Positions 31,422 to 42,375 of a stretch of DNA of 64,000 nucleotides are shown here, in pieces; position 1 is the first letter of the stretch, and each line of letters starts with the position of its first letter. A program made the position numbers and the translations under genes. Source of the stretch: Streptomyces sp. TN58. GTDB taxonomy: Bacteria > Actinomycetota > Actinomycetes > Streptomycetales > Streptomycetaceae. Under the pieces are notes generated by a model. It was not told where the DNA came from. It saw only the letters and a program-made list of their open reading frames with translations, and did not search any database. The stretch is taken from the NCBI RefSeq assembly GCF_001941845.1, contig NZ_CP018870.1, forward strand, positions 2,697,001-2,761,000. The letters are read 5' to 3'.

Positions 31422-32717
31422 ATGAGTGCGAGCAGCGCCGCCGCAGTACCACGACCGTCCCGGCGCGGCAGCTTCTTCCAGGGGCTGCAGAAGATGGGGC
31501 GGAGCCTGCAGCTGCCGATCGCGGTGCTGCCGGCGGCCGGCATCCTGAACCGGCTGGGGCTGATCGACGCCGAGGGCACGGGGGTCTGGCCGCAGATCGC
31601 CAAGGTGATGGCGGCGGCGGGCGGCGCCCTGCTCAATGCGGATCTCGGTCTGCCGCTGCTGTTCTGTGTCGGGGTCGCGATCGGGATGGCCAAGAAGGCG
31701 GACGGGTCGACGGCGCTGGCGGCGGTGGCCGGGTTCCTGGTCTACCGGAGCGTGCTGCGCGCTTTCCCGGTGCCGTGTCCGGAGGGGACGAAGGACGTGG
31801 GGGGTGGCTGCCTGGGGCCGGACGACACCTTCGCGCAGTACACCTTCCAGAATCCGGGAGTGTTCGGCGGCATCGTGATGGGTCTGCTGGCGGCCTGGCT
31901 CTGGCAGCGCTACCACCGGGTGAAGCTGGTGGACTGGCTCGGCTTCTTCAACGGCCGCCGGCTCGTGCCGATCATCATGGCCTTCGTGGCGATCGCGTTC
32001 GCGGCGCTCTGCCTGTGGATCTGGCCGCCGATCGGCGATGCGCTGGAGGGTTTCTCCGACTGGCTGGTGGGTCTGGACTACTGGGGTGCGGGGATCTTCG
32101 GTGTCGCGAACCGGGCGCTGCTGGTGATCGGCCTGCACCAGTTCCTGAACGTGCCGGTGTGGTTCCAGTTCGGCAGCTTCACGAAGCCGAACGGCGAGGT
32201 GGTGCACGGCGACATCAACATGTTCCTCAGCGGTGACCCGGATGCGGGCCTGTTCCTGACGGGCTTCTTCCCGATCATGATGTTCGCGCTGCCGGCGGCG
32301 GCTCTGGCGATCACGCACTGTGCGAAGCCGCAGCGGCGCAAGGAGGTCGGGGGGCTGATGCTGTCGGTGGCGCTGACGTCGTTCGTCACGGGGATCACGG
32401 AGCCGTTGGAGTACTCCTTCCTCTTCGTCGCGCCGGCGCTGTACGCGGTCCATGCGGTGCTCACGGGTGTGTCGATGGCGGTGACGTGGGCGTTCGGCGT
32501 CCATGACGGCTTCAGCTTCTCGGCGGGTCTGATCGACTACGTCATCAACTGGGGGTTGGCCACGAAGCCGTGGCTGATCATTCCGATCGGGTTGGGTTTC
32601 GCCGTCGTCTACTACGTCGTCTTCCGCTTCGCGATCACGAAGTTCGACATTCCGACGCCCGGTCGGGAGTCGGACGAGGAGATCGAGGCGATGCAGGCGG
32701 AGAACACCAAGGCGTGA
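31422..32717 (+). CDS. PTS EIIC permease, GlcNAc/glucose family (first copy)
   Basis: This 431-residue integral membrane sugar channel has an N-terminal SFFQGLQKMGRSLQLPIAVLPAAGIL, about ten membrane helices, the conserved GVANRALLVIGLHQFLNVPVWF and the substrate-site motif GITEPLEYSF. It is related to the second EIIC gene downstream. It corresponds to the nagE1 position in S. coelicolor, though which copy transports GlcNAc cannot be read from sequence. ATG 31422 has GGGAG 6 bases upstream. An earlier in-frame ATG at 31368 overlaps the dre box region and is unlikely. Confidence 0.88.
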   Translation: MSASSAAAVPRPSRRGSFFQGLQKMGRSLQLPIAVLPAAGILNRLGLIDAEGTGVWPQIAKVMAAAGGALLNADLGLPLLFCVGVAIGMAKKADGSTALAAVAGFLVYRSVLRAFPVPCPEGTKDVGGGCLGPDDTFAQYTFQNPGVFGGIVMGLLAAWLWQRYHRVKLVDWLGFFNGRRLVPIIMAFVAIAFAALCLWIWPPIGDALEGFSDWLVGLDYWGAGIFGVANRALLVIGLHQFLNVPVWFQFGSFTKPNGEVVHGDINMFLSGDPDAGLFLTGFFPIMMFALPAAALAITHCAKPQRRKEVGGLMLSVALTSFVTGITEPLEYSFLFVAPALYAVHAVLTGVSMAVTWAFGVHDGFSFSAGLIDYVINWGLATKPWLIIPIGLGFAVVYYVVFRFAITKFDIPTPGRESDEEIEAMQAENTKA

Positions 32718-32913
32718 CACGAGCGGGCGGGCGGCAACGCGCCTGGCCCGCAGGGCCGTTCGGTGCGGGCGCCCGTGGCCCTCGGATCGCGGATCCGGGG
32801 GCCTGCGTCATGCCGGCGGGTGCGGGTGGCGGGGCGGCTCCGGCGGCGCCCGGTCCGTGTGGCGTAGGCCACAGGAAAACGAAGGTTCCTTATCTATCCC
32901 TCACCGTGCTACA

Positions 32914-32929
32914 ACTGGTCTACACCACG
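32914..32929 (+). promoter_or_regulatory. dre box 1 upstream of nagE2
   Basis: ACTGGTCTACACCACG matches dre with one imperfect half. It lies 111 bases before the EIIC start in a 322-base gap and directly abuts a second box. Together they suggest strong DasR repression of the main GlcNAc permease. Confidence 0.85.
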
Positions 32930-32945
32930 ATTGGTGTAGACCACG
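32930..32945 (+). promoter_or_regulatory. dre box 2 upstream of nagE2
   Basis: ATTGGTGTAGACCACG carries the half sites TGGT and ACCA at dre spacing. It follows the first box without a gap, so two DasR dimers could bind side by side. The rest of the 32718-33039 gap shows only GC-rich leader sequence and the ribosome binding site. Confidence 0.8.
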
Positions 32946-33039
32946 CGGGCCTGTCCGAGCCCGCGTACCCCCATTTCTGAGACGTCGCCGTCCCCCGTTC
33001 TTTTCCCCGTCGGCGTCGCCTTGCCCACTGGAGGAAGTT

Positions 33040-34317
<1,278 letters not shown>

Positions 34318-34342
34318 ACAGGCGGTAGGTCCCGGACGCGCC

Positions 34343-34380
34343 GAAGCCCCCGTTCTCCCTTCCGGGAGGGCGGGGGCTTC
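34343..34380. terminator. Bidirectional hairpin terminator after nagE2
   Basis: GAAGCCCCCG (34343-34352) pairs with CGGGGGCTTC (34371-34380). An inner TCTCCC...GGGAGG pairing extends the stem. It sits between nagE2 and the convergent MBL-fold gene. Confidence 0.85.
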
Positions 34381-34411
34381 CGCGTGTGCGGGGTGGCGCC
34401 GCTCAGGCCGC

Positions 34412-35164
34412 TCAGACCTCGTAGACCGCGCCCGCGTACGCCAGGTCGACCGGGCCGTCGTAGACCGCGCGGGCGTCGGCGAGGTTCTGCGCGGGGTCGG
34501 TCCACGGCGGGATGTGGGTGAGGACGAGCCGTCCGACGCCGCCGCTCCGCGCGTACTCGCCGGCTTCGCGGCCGTTGAGGTGGAGGTCGGGGATGTCCTC
34601 CTTGCCGTGCGTGAAGGAGGCCTCGCAGAGGAAGAGGTCGACGCCCTCGGCGAGCCGGCCCAGCTCGGGGCTGACACCGGTGTCCCCGGAGTACGTGAGC
34701 GAGCGGCCGCCGTGCTCGACGCGGATGGCGTACGACTCGACTGGGTGCGCGACCCGCTCGGTACGGACCTGGAAGGGGCCGATCTCGAAGGCTCCCGGCT
34801 TCAGGGTCCTGAAGTCGAAGACCTCGCTCATGGAGCGTTCGTCGGGGACGTCGTCGTAGGCCGTGGTCAGGCGCTTCTCGGTGCCCTCGGGCCCGAAGAC
34901 GGGGATGGTGCCGCAGCGGCCGCCCTCGTGGCGGTAGTAGCGGGCGACGAAGTACGCGCACATGTCGATGCAGTGGTCGGCGTGCAGGTGGCTCAGGAAG
35001 ATCGCGTCGAGGTCGTAGAGACCGCAGTAGCGCTGCAGGTCGCCGAGGGCGCCGTTGCCCATGTCGAGGAGCAGCCGGAAGCCGTCGGCCTCGACGAGGT
35101 AGCTCGAACAGGCCGATTCCGCGGACGGGAACGACCCAGAACAGCCGACGACGGTGAGCTTCAT
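34412..35164 (-). CDS. Metallo-beta-lactamase-fold hydrolase
   Basis: This 250-residue protein has the zinc-binding motif SHLHADH (residues 58-64) and supporting residues in YSGDTG and the late LTHIPPW. The start MKLTVVGCSGSFPS is typical of actinobacterial RNase Z-like/MBL proteins. It is probably a cytoplasmic phosphodiesterase or related hydrolase, and the substrate is unknown. ATG 35164 is the start. The divergent gene on the other strand begins 197 bases away. Confidence 0.88.
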   Translation of the reverse strand: MKLTVVGCSGSFPSAESACSSYLVEADGFRLLLDMGNGALGDLQRYCGLYDLDAIFLSHLHADHCIDMCAYFVARYYRHEGGRCGTIPVFGPEGTEKRLTTAYDDVPDERSMSEVFDFRTLKPGAFEIGPFQVRTERVAHPVESYAIRVEHGGRSLTYSGDTGVSPELGRLAEGVDLFLCEASFTHGKEDIPDLHLNGREAGEYARSGGVGRLVLTHIPPWTDPAQNLADARAVYDGPVDLAYAGAVYEV

Positions 35165-35360
35165 GGAGCGTGAACCTCCGTGGACGGTCCGTGGACGGAA
35201 TGCGGGCCGTGCGTGGGTCGAGCGTAAGGCGCGAAACGTCCGGTCGCTCCTCCGCGGCAGGCCGTTGTGGGGGGAATCACCTGCGCTGTCACCCGGGGGA
35301 GCGATGGTGGGTACGGGCGTTGCCCATGCCGGTGCCGTCCCGCGCGGCTACGGTCGGAAC

Positions 35361-35780
35361 ATGGACACGTCCTGGTGGCCCGCGGTGGCCGCGGTCGTGG
35401 CCCTGGCGTTGGTGATGCTGATCGCCGGGGGGAGGCTGAGTGGCACGCGCCGGGCCCCGCCCGCGCGCGGCACCGGCCCGCCGCCGCACCCGCAGGCGGG
35501 TGAGCTGTGGACCCTGATGGACGGCCGGACCTGCCTGGTCCTGGCTGTGGGCCCGGTACGGGAACACCGGGCGCGGGTCGCGTGGATCACGGCGAAGTAC
35601 CACGACCGGCGGGCCGGGGTGATCCCGCTGCCGCCGGGGACGGTGGGGGCGCAGGGCCGGGCGGCCTTCCTGGAGGCGGACCGGCCGGAGGAGGTGTCGC
35701 TGTGGGAGTTCCGGGTGCGGCTGGGGGTGCTGGACCCGGCGGTGTGGGACGAGGTCAAGGGACTGGGAGGCGGTCGGTGA
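35361..35780 (+). CDS. Membrane-anchored protein, PemK/growth-inhibitor-like C-terminus possible
   Basis: This 139-residue protein has one N-terminal membrane helix (WWPAVAAVVALALVMLIAGG), a Pro-rich linker and a small beta-rich domain (QAGELWTLMDGRTCLVLAVGP, ARVAWITAKYH, GVIPLPPGTV). The domain is reminiscent of SH3-like PemK folds, but this is a weak impression. ATG 35361 is chosen because the helix begins right after it. There is no clear ribosome binding site. The stop overlaps the DUF488 start by one base (TGATG), so the two are co-expressed. Confidence 0.65.
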   Translation: MDTSWWPAVAAVVALALVMLIAGGRLSGTRRAPPARGTGPPPHPQAGELWTLMDGRTCLVLAVGPVREHRARVAWITAKYHDRRAGVIPLPPGTVGAQGRAAFLEADRPEEVSLWEFRVRLGVLDPAVWDEVKGLGGGR

Positions 35781-36133
35781 TGGCGGTGATCCGCGTACGG
35801 CGCGTGTACGACCCGCCGGAGCCGGAGGCGGACGGGCTGCGGGTGCTCGTGGACCGGTTGTGGCCGCGGGGGCTGGCGAAGGCGGCGGCGGGGGTCGACG
35901 AGTGGCCGAAGGCGGTCACGCCGTCGACGGAGCTGCGGAAGTGGTTCCACGACGGGGGTTCGGCGGACGGGTTCCGGCAGCGGTACGAGGCGGAGTTGGC
36001 GGAGCCGGAGGCCGTGGCGGAGCTGGATCGCTTGCGCGGGCTGGTCGGGGGTGGGCCGGTGACGCTGCTGACCGCCGTCAAGGACCCGGAGTCCAGCCAT
36101 GCGGCGATCCTCGCCGAGCGGCTGGCGGACTGA
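35780..36133 (+). CDS. DUF488 family protein
   Basis: This 117-residue protein has the DUF488 signature: IRVRRVYDPPEP, LRVLVDRLWPRGLAK, WPKAVTPSTELRKWF and LLTAVKDPESSHAAILAE. The family is common in bacteria, and its biochemical role is not established. ATG 35780 overlaps the preceding stop. GGGAGG about 9 bases upstream supports it, and GTG 35777 is an alternative. Confidence 0.85.
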   Translation: MAVIRVRRVYDPPEPEADGLRVLVDRLWPRGLAKAAAGVDEWPKAVTPSTELRKWFHDGGSADGFRQRYEAELAEPEAVAELDRLRGLVGGGPVTLLTAVKDPESSHAAILAERLAD

Positions 36134-36149
36134 CCGGGCTCCGTCCGGA

Positions 36150-36208
36150 CCCGCGCCTCGAACGCCGACGGGGCCGAAAGGCAGCCTCGCCGGCGTTCGA
36201 GGCGCGGG
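36150..36208. repeat. Dispersed GC-rich palindrome, probable terminator between DUF488 gene and cysM
   Basis: CCGCGCCTCGAACGCCG (36151-36167) and its perfect complement (36191-36207) form a 17-bp hairpin with extra pairing inside. The arms belong to the same repeat family seen at 18942, 19069, 19413, 42547 and 58353. It lies between convergent genes. Confidence 0.8.
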
Positions 36209-36250
36209 GGTGCGGGGGCAGGGCCCGCGCGGTGGTGCCGCGCGGTGCGG

Positions 36251-37488
<1,238 letters not shown>

Positions 37489-37584
37489 GGCTGGGCTCCA
37501 GTCGTCAGGGCGTAGGCAGGTGTGCGTGTGCGTGGGAAGCTGGCGCGCGGTTCGTCGGCCCTCCGCGCGAGAGGGCTCTGGTGC

Positions 37585-37692
37585 TCAGGCGGCAGGACAG
37601 ATGGCGCTGGCGAGGCGGCACAGGTCGACGTGCAGCCGCGCCACGAGCAGCAGCCTGCCGGGCGTCTCGATGCTCACGTCGTGGGAAACCAT
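37585..37692 (-). CDS. Cysteine-type leader peptide upstream of cysO
   Basis: This 35-residue ORF starts MVSHDVSIETPGRLLLVARL and continues HVDLCRLASAICPAA. The LHVDLCRLASA core matches small Streptomyces ORFs often annotated as putative leader peptide in front of sulfur-metabolism genes. It ends 96 bases before cysO. The two Cys codons, with Arg and Leu around them, fit ribosome-mediated attenuation that senses cysteinyl-tRNA. The regulatory role is inferred from position and motif. Confidence 0.7.
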   Translation of the reverse strand: MVSHDVSIETPGRLLLVARLHVDLCRLASAICPAA

Positions 37693-37769
37693 GCGGTCAT
37701 GTTAACGATTCCCGGTCCCCCGTTTGGAGTGTGATCCCGCATCTTGGACGCCTTCTGCTCACATGGTGG

Positions 37770-38192
37770 TCAGTAGGCCTCTACGACCCGCACTTCTTCC
37801 TCGGTGATCACGCCGTCGACGATGCGGTACGAGCGGAACTGGAAGTCTCCGAGCCCGTCCTTGTCTGCGGTGGAGACCAGCACGTAGTGCGCGCCGGGCT
37901 CGTTCGCGTAGGTGACGTCGGTGCGGGAGGGGTAGGCCTCGGTCGCGGTGTGCGAGTGGTAGACGATCACCGGCTCCTCGTCGCGGTCGTCCATCTCGCG
38001 GTAGAGCTTCAGGAGGTCCTTCGAGTCGAACTCGTAGAACGTGGGCGAGCGGGCCGCGTTGAGCATCGGGATGAACCGCTCGGGGCGGCCGGTGCCCGCC
38101 GGGCCGGCGACGACGCCGCACGCCTCGTCGGGGTGGTCCTGGCGGGCGTGCTCGACGATCCGGTCGTACAGGGCCTGGGTGAGGGTCAGCAT
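37770..38192 (-). CDS. mec: Mec-type JAMM metalloprotease (CysO-cysteine hydrolase)
   Basis: This 140-residue zinc protease has the JAMM motif: E23 in HPDEACGV, then H79-S-H81 in VYHSHTATEAYPSRTD with Ser89 and Asp92 at the correct spacing. In mycobacteria Mec releases cysteine from CysO-cysteine. Here it could also remove the last two residues of CysO. It is the first gene of the leftward cysteine cluster (mec, leader peptide, cysO, cysM). The start is ATG 38192. Confidence 0.92.
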   Translation of the reverse strand: MLTLTQALYDRIVEHARQDHPDEACGVVAGPAGTGRPERFIPMLNAARSPTFYEFDSKDLLKLYREMDDRDEEPVIVYHSHTATEAYPSRTDVTYANEPGAHYVLVSTADKDGLGDFQFRSYRIVDGVITEEEVRVVEAY

Positions 38193-38211
38193 GAGCGACA
38201 GGATAAGCAGA

Positions 38212-38250
38212 CGGGCCCTTCCGTACCGAGGAGTGGTACGGAAGGGCCCG
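38212..38250 (-). terminator. Perfect 16-bp hairpin after the amino-acid permease gene
   Basis: Arms 38212-38227 and 38235-38250 are fully complementary with a 7-base loop. It lies between the permease stop (38283) and the mec start (38192), so it probably ends permease transcription. Confidence 0.85.
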
Positions 38251-38282
38251 CATGGTGGACAGGACGTCCACGGGAGGGGTCG

Positions 38283-39722
38283 CTAGGAGGCCTTGCTGAA
38301 GGCCGCGCCGCGCGGGTCGCGGTTCTTCAGGACCAGGTAGGAGACGCCGAGGACGGCGCCCCACAGCGGCGCGCAGTACAGCGAGACGCGTGCGTCCTTG
38401 TCGGCGCCCATCATCACGATGACCATGCCGATGAAGGCCAGGGCGAACCAGCTGGTGAGGGGGGCGCCGGGGGCCTTGAACTTCGAGGCGGGCAGCAGGC
38501 CGCGGTCGGCCTTGGCCCGGTAGCGGATCTGGCAGACCAGGATCATGATCCAGGCCCACATGCCGGAGATGGTGGCGAAGGAGACGACGTAGTCGAAGGC
38601 CTTGCCGGGGGCGACGTAGTTGATCCAGACGCCGACGAGCATCAGCGCGGCGGAGAAGGTGGTGCCGATGAGCGGGGTGCCGCTCCTGGTGAGCCTGGTG
38701 AAGACCTTGGGGCCCTGGCCGTTGAGCGCGAGGTCGCGCAGCATGCGGCCGGTGGAGTACATGCCGGAGTTGCAGGAGGACAGGGCGGCGGTCAGGACGA
38801 CGAAGTTGACGATCGCGGCGCCGATGCCCAGGCCCATGCGCTCGAAGGCGGCGACGAAGGGCGAGACGCCGGGCTGGAAGTGCGTCCACGGGACGACCGA
38901 GAGGATCATGATGAGGGCGCCGACGTAGAAGACGGCGATGCGCCACGGCACGGTGTTGATGGCCTTGGGCAGGGTCTTCTCGGGGTCCTTGGACTCGCCG
39001 GCGGTGACGCCGACCAGCTCGACGGCGAGGAAGGCGAACATCACGATCTGCAGGGTCATCAGCGTGCCGCCGATGCCCTTGGGGAAGAAGCCGCCGTCGT
39101 TCCAGAGGTTGGTGACGGTGGCGGTGTCACCGGCGTCGGAGAAGCCGATGGTGAGGATGCCGGCGCAGATCAGGATCATGCCGACGATGGCGGTGACCTT
39201 GACCATGGAGAACCAGAACTCCAGCTCGCCGAAGAGCTTCACGGAGATCAGGTTGGCGGCGTAGAGGATGACCGTGAAGATCAGCGCGTAGGCCCACTGC
39301 GGGAAGCTGTCGTGGGTCCAGTACGACATGTACTGCGCGGCGGCGGTGACCTCGGTGATGCCGGTGACCACCCAGAACAGCCAGTACGTCCAGCCGGTCG
39401 CGTACCCCCAGAACGGGCCCAGGAACTCGCGGGCGTAGTCCGAGAAGGAGCCGGAGACGGGGCGGTACATGAGCAGCTCGCCCAGGGCCCGCATGATGAA
39501 GAAGATGACCAGGCCCGCGATGGCGTAGGCCAGGATCAGGCTGGGGCCGGCCTTGGAGATCGCCTTGCCGGCGCCCAGGAAGAGGCCGGTGCCGATGGCT
39601 CCGCCGATCGCGATCATCTGGATCTGGCGGGCGCCGAGCGTGCGGTGGTAACCCTCGCCGCCCTCGCCCTCGGTGCCCTCGCCGGGCGTGTTGCCGTGCT
39701 GTTCGACCTGCACTGAGGTCAT
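38283..39722 (-). CDS. Amino-acid permease (APC family)
   Basis: This 479-residue membrane transporter has 12 predicted helices and the APC signature: RQIQMIAIGGAIGTGLFLGAG in helix 1 and ALGELLMYRPVSGSFSDYAREF after helix 2. It resembles the aromatic/GABA-type permeases of the AAT group and is probably a proton symporter for amino acids. The exact substrate is unclear. ATG 39722 is chosen because the open frame further upstream has no protein character. The upstream gap contains AT-rich sequence suited to a promoter. Confidence 0.88.
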   Translation of the reverse strand: MTSVQVEQHGNTPGEGTEGEGGEGYHRTLGARQIQMIAIGGAIGTGLFLGAGKAISKAGPSLILAYAIAGLVIFFIMRALGELLMYRPVSGSFSDYAREFLGPFWGYATGWTYWLFWVVTGITEVTAAAQYMSYWTHDSFPQWAYALIFTVILYAANLISVKLFGELEFWFSMVKVTAIVGMILICAGILTIGFSDAGDTATVTNLWNDGGFFPKGIGGTLMTLQIVMFAFLAVELVGVTAGESKDPEKTLPKAINTVPWRIAVFYVGALIMILSVVPWTHFQPGVSPFVAAFERMGLGIGAAIVNFVVLTAALSSCNSGMYSTGRMLRDLALNGQGPKVFTRLTRSGTPLIGTTFSAALMLVGVWINYVAPGKAFDYVVSFATISGMWAWIMILVCQIRYRAKADRGLLPASKFKAPGAPLTSWFALAFIGMVIVMMGADKDARVSLYCAPLWGAVLGVSYLVLKNRDPRGAAFSKAS

Positions 39723-40040
39723 GTCTTGGTGCGCCTTTCTCCACGCCGACCCGCGCCGTCGTTGGCTGCGGATCGGGTCCTCGATCCCCCCGGATACGGA
39801 TGGAGTTGCACCCGGCGGTCTGCCGGTTGAAGCGGGCCGGGGGACATGGGTGGCGTCCCTTCGGCGATCGTGAAGATTTATCACGCGCTTAGGGCCGCCG
39901 GATGGGGAGAAATGTGGTGCACGGCATCAAAATTTCCGGACAAAGTGCAGTGATCATGGCAGACCGCCGCATGACGGTGATCTGATCGTTATCCGGATTT
40001 GAGCGTCCGCTGAGCGAACGATGCCGTTCCTTGAGGTTCC
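39723..40040. other. Intergenic region with AT-rich promoter-like segment
   Basis: No gene is supported in these 318 bases. The part from about 39875 to 39990 is unusually AT-rich for this genome (GAAGATTTATCACGC, CATCAAAATTTCCGG) and probably holds the promoter of the permease gene on the minus strand. No clear operator was recognised. Confidence 0.4.
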
Positions 40041-40652
40041 TCAGAGGGTTTCGATCAAGGATTCCTGGAGGCCTCCCAGCCACAGGTACGCCATCACCAT
40101 CGGCTTGCGCGGGTCGTCGTCCGGCAGCCGGAAGAGTGCGGCGCTCTCGTCGTCCTCGGTGATGTCGAGGCGGGCGGCGAGGGTCAGGCGCAGGTCGTTG
40201 AGCCCGCCGAGCCAGCGCAGCGGCAGCTCGCCGGTCAGCTCCAGCACGGCGGCCACGTCGCCGGCCGGGGTGAGCGCGTCCAGGCTGCGTACGAGCGCCA
40301 GCGCGTCGTCGCGCTTGCGGGCGCGCAGGTCGTTCTCGGTGTAGCGGCGGAACTCCGCCGCGCGGGCCTTCAGCTCGGCGGGGTCCACGCCCTCGTCTCC
40401 GGCGCCCCCGGGGGAGCCGTAGGCGTCGGGGAAGAGGCGGGCCAGCGCCGGGTCGGAGGGCGGCTCCGTGGGCCCGTCGGCGAACAGCGCGGCGAGCGGA
40501 TCGGCGTCCTCGGCGGGCTCGGGGTCGCCGGGGCCGATCAGCTCCAGCATCTGGACCGCGAGGGAGCGCAGGATGGAGATCTCGATCTCGTCCAGCGCGA
40601 CGGCGGCTCCGCCGCCCTTGAGGGATTCGAACATCCCGGTGGACCGGCTCAT
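40041..40652 (-). CDS. DUF2017 family protein
   Basis: This 203-residue cytoplasmic protein of the actinobacterial DUF2017 family has the core VALDEIEISILRSLAVQMLELI and ends with RLPDDDPRKPMVMAYLWLGGLQESLIETL-like helices. The family always seems to accompany clpS, and its role is unknown. A link to Clp-mediated proteolysis is inferred from the overlap, because its ATG (40652) shares one base with the clpS stop. Confidence 0.85.
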   Translation of the reverse strand: MSRSTGMFESLKGGGAAVALDEIEISILRSLAVQMLELIGPGDPEPAEDADPLAALFADGPTEPPSDPALARLFPDAYGSPGGAGDEGVDPAELKARAAEFRRYTENDLRARKRDDALALVRSLDALTPAGDVAAVLELTGELPLRWLGGLNDLRLTLAARLDITEDDESAALFRLPDDDPRKPMVMAYLWLGGLQESLIETL

Positions 40653-40966
40653 CAGTTGCGGTCCTGGGAGAGGGTCGCCCACAGGCCGTAGCCGTGCATG
40701 GCCTGCACGTCGCGCTCCATTTCCTCGCGGGAGCCGCTGGAGACGACCGCCCGCCCCTTGTGGTGGACGTCGAGCATCAGCTTGTGCGCCACGTCCTTCG
40801 AGTAGCCGAAGTACGCCTGGAACACGTACGCCACGTAGCTCATGAGGTTGACCGGGTCGTTGTGCACCAGGGTCACCCAGGGGACGTCAGGTTCCGGGAC
40901 CGCGAAGGTCTCTTCGGCCGACTCGGTGCGTTCGATCTCAAGGGGAGCAACACTCACTCGTCCCAT
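40652..40966 (-). CDS. clpS: ATP-dependent Clp protease adaptor ClpS
   Basis: This 104-residue N-end-rule adaptor delivers substrates to ClpAP/ClpCP. The binding pocket motif [20 protein letters not shown] and the [17 protein letters not shown] region are characteristic. ATG 40966 is preferred. The frame runs further upstream into an unlikely extension, and GTG 40957 is an alternative. It is translationally coupled to the DUF2017 gene and divergent from pncB. Confidence 0.92.
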   Translation of the reverse strand: MGRVSVAPLEIERTESAEETFAVPEPDVPWVTLVHNDPVNLMSYVAYVFQAYFGYSKDVAHKLMLDVHHKGRAVVSSGSREEMERDVQAMHGYGLWATLSQDRN

Positions 40967-41009
40967 GCTGCCACCGTGACGGGCCCGTTGCACAAACGGG
41001 ACCCACATC

Positions 41010-41039
41010 TCGTCACTTTGACGAAATGTGCGCTAGCAT
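41010..41039 (+). promoter_or_regulatory. Palindrome and -10-like box in front of pncB
   Basis: TCGTCACTTTGACGA (41010-41024) is an inverted repeat with 6-bp arms and a 3-base centre. TAGCAT (41034-41039) fits a -10 box and ends 7 bases before ATG 41047, so pncB may be transcribed without a leader. The palindrome could bind a repressor of NAD salvage. No regulator is identified. Confidence 0.4.
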
Positions 41040-41046
41040 CGCCGCC

Positions 41047-42375
41047 ATGAACCCTGCGGACCTGGGCCTGCCGGTGGACGTGCCGTCGACAGCGCTCTTC
41101 ACGGACCATTACGAGCTCACGATGTTGCAGGCCGCCCTGGCCAACGGCACCGCCGACCGCCGCTCGGTCTTCGAGGTGTTCACCCGGCGGCTCCCCGAGG
41201 GGCGCCGCTACGGGGTGGTCGCGGGGACCGGGCGGGTGCTGGACGCGGTGGAGAACTTCCGCTTCGACGGCGCGGTGCTGGAGTTCCTGCGGGAGCGGGC
41301 CGTCGTCGACATGCGGACGCTGGACTGGCTGGCCTCCTACCGCTTCTCCGGCGACATCTGGGGCTACCCGGAGGGCGAGGTCTACTTCCCGGGCTCGCCG
41401 ATCCTGCGCGTGGAGGGCAGCTTCGCCGAGTGCGTGCTGCTGGAGACGGTGATCCTGTCGATCCTCAACCACGACTCGGCGATCGCGGCGGCCGCCTCCC
41501 GGATGTCCTCGGCGGCCGGGGACCGGCCGCTGATCGAGATGGGCGCCCGGCGCACCCACGAACTGGCGGCCGTCGCCGCGTCGCGGGCCGCGTACGTGGG
41601 CGGCTTCGCCTCCACCTCGGACCTGGCGGCCGGCTTCCGGTACGGCATCCCCACCGTGGGCACCAGCGCGCACGCCTTCACCCTGGTCCACGACAGCGAG
41701 CGGGACGCGTTCACGGCGCAGGTGGCCTCGCTGGGCCGGGGCACCACGCTGCTGGTGGACACGTACGACGTGGCCGAGGCGGTGCGTACGGCCGTCGAGG
41801 TGGCGGGTACGGACCTGGGCGCGGTGCGGATCGACTCCGGGGACCTGCTGCTGGTGGCCCACCGGGTGCGCCAGCAGCTGGACGAGCTGGGGGCGTCCTC
41901 GACGAAGATCGTGGTCACCTCGGACCTGGACGAGTACGCCATCGCCTCTCTGGCAGCGGCTCCGGTGGACGCGTACGGCGTGGGCACGCAGCTGGTGACG
42001 GGCAGCGGGCACCCGACGTGCTCGATGGTCTACAAGCTGGTGGCGCGGGCCACGTCGGCGGACCCGAAGGCGGCGCTGGCGCCGGTGGCGAAGAAGTCCA
42101 GCGGTGGCAAGACGTCGATCGGCGGGCGCAAGTGGGCGGCGCGGCGACGGGACGCCGGCGGGGTGGCGGAGGCGGAGGTGGTGGGCGTGGGAGCCGTTCC
42201 GGCGGCCCTGGCCGACCAGCAGCTGCTGACCCACCTGGTCAAGGCGGGCGAGGTGGTCGGCCGCGAGCCGCTGGAGGCGGCCCGCGACCGCCACCGCGCG
42301 GCGCGGGCGGGTCTGCCGCTGTCGGCGACCCAGCTCTCGCGGGGCGAGGCCGTGATCCCGACGGAGTACGTGTAG
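41047..42375 (+). CDS. pncB: Nicotinate phosphoribosyltransferase
   Basis: This 442-residue enzyme converts nicotinate and PRPP to nicotinate mononucleotide in NAD salvage. Family motifs include LFTDHYELTMLQAAL near the N-terminus, EMGARRTHE, GFASTSDLAAGFRYGIPTVGTSAH and the phosphate-binding VRIDSGDLLLVAHRVR. ATG 41047 is chosen because the motif LFTDHYELTM follows at normal distance. An upstream in-frame TTG or GTG would overlap the promoter. The partner pncA lies 320 bases downstream. Confidence 0.92.
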   Translation: MNPADLGLPVDVPSTALFTDHYELTMLQAALANGTADRRSVFEVFTRRLPEGRRYGVVAGTGRVLDAVENFRFDGAVLEFLRERAVVDMRTLDWLASYRFSGDIWGYPEGEVYFPGSPILRVEGSFAECVLLETVILSILNHDSAIAAAASRMSSAAGDRPLIEMGARRTHELAAVAASRAAYVGGFASTSDLAAGFRYGIPTVGTSAHAFTLVHDSERDAFTAQVASLGRGTTLLVDTYDVAEAVRTAVEVAGTDLGAVRIDSGDLLLVAHRVRQQLDELGASSTKIVVTSDLDEYAIASLAAAPVDAYGVGTQLVTGSGHPTCSMVYKLVARATSADPKAALAPVAKKSSGGKTSIGGRKWAARRRDAGGVAEAEVVGVGAVPAALADQQLLTHLVKAGEVVGREPLEAARDRHRAARAGLPLSATQLSRGEAVIPTEYV

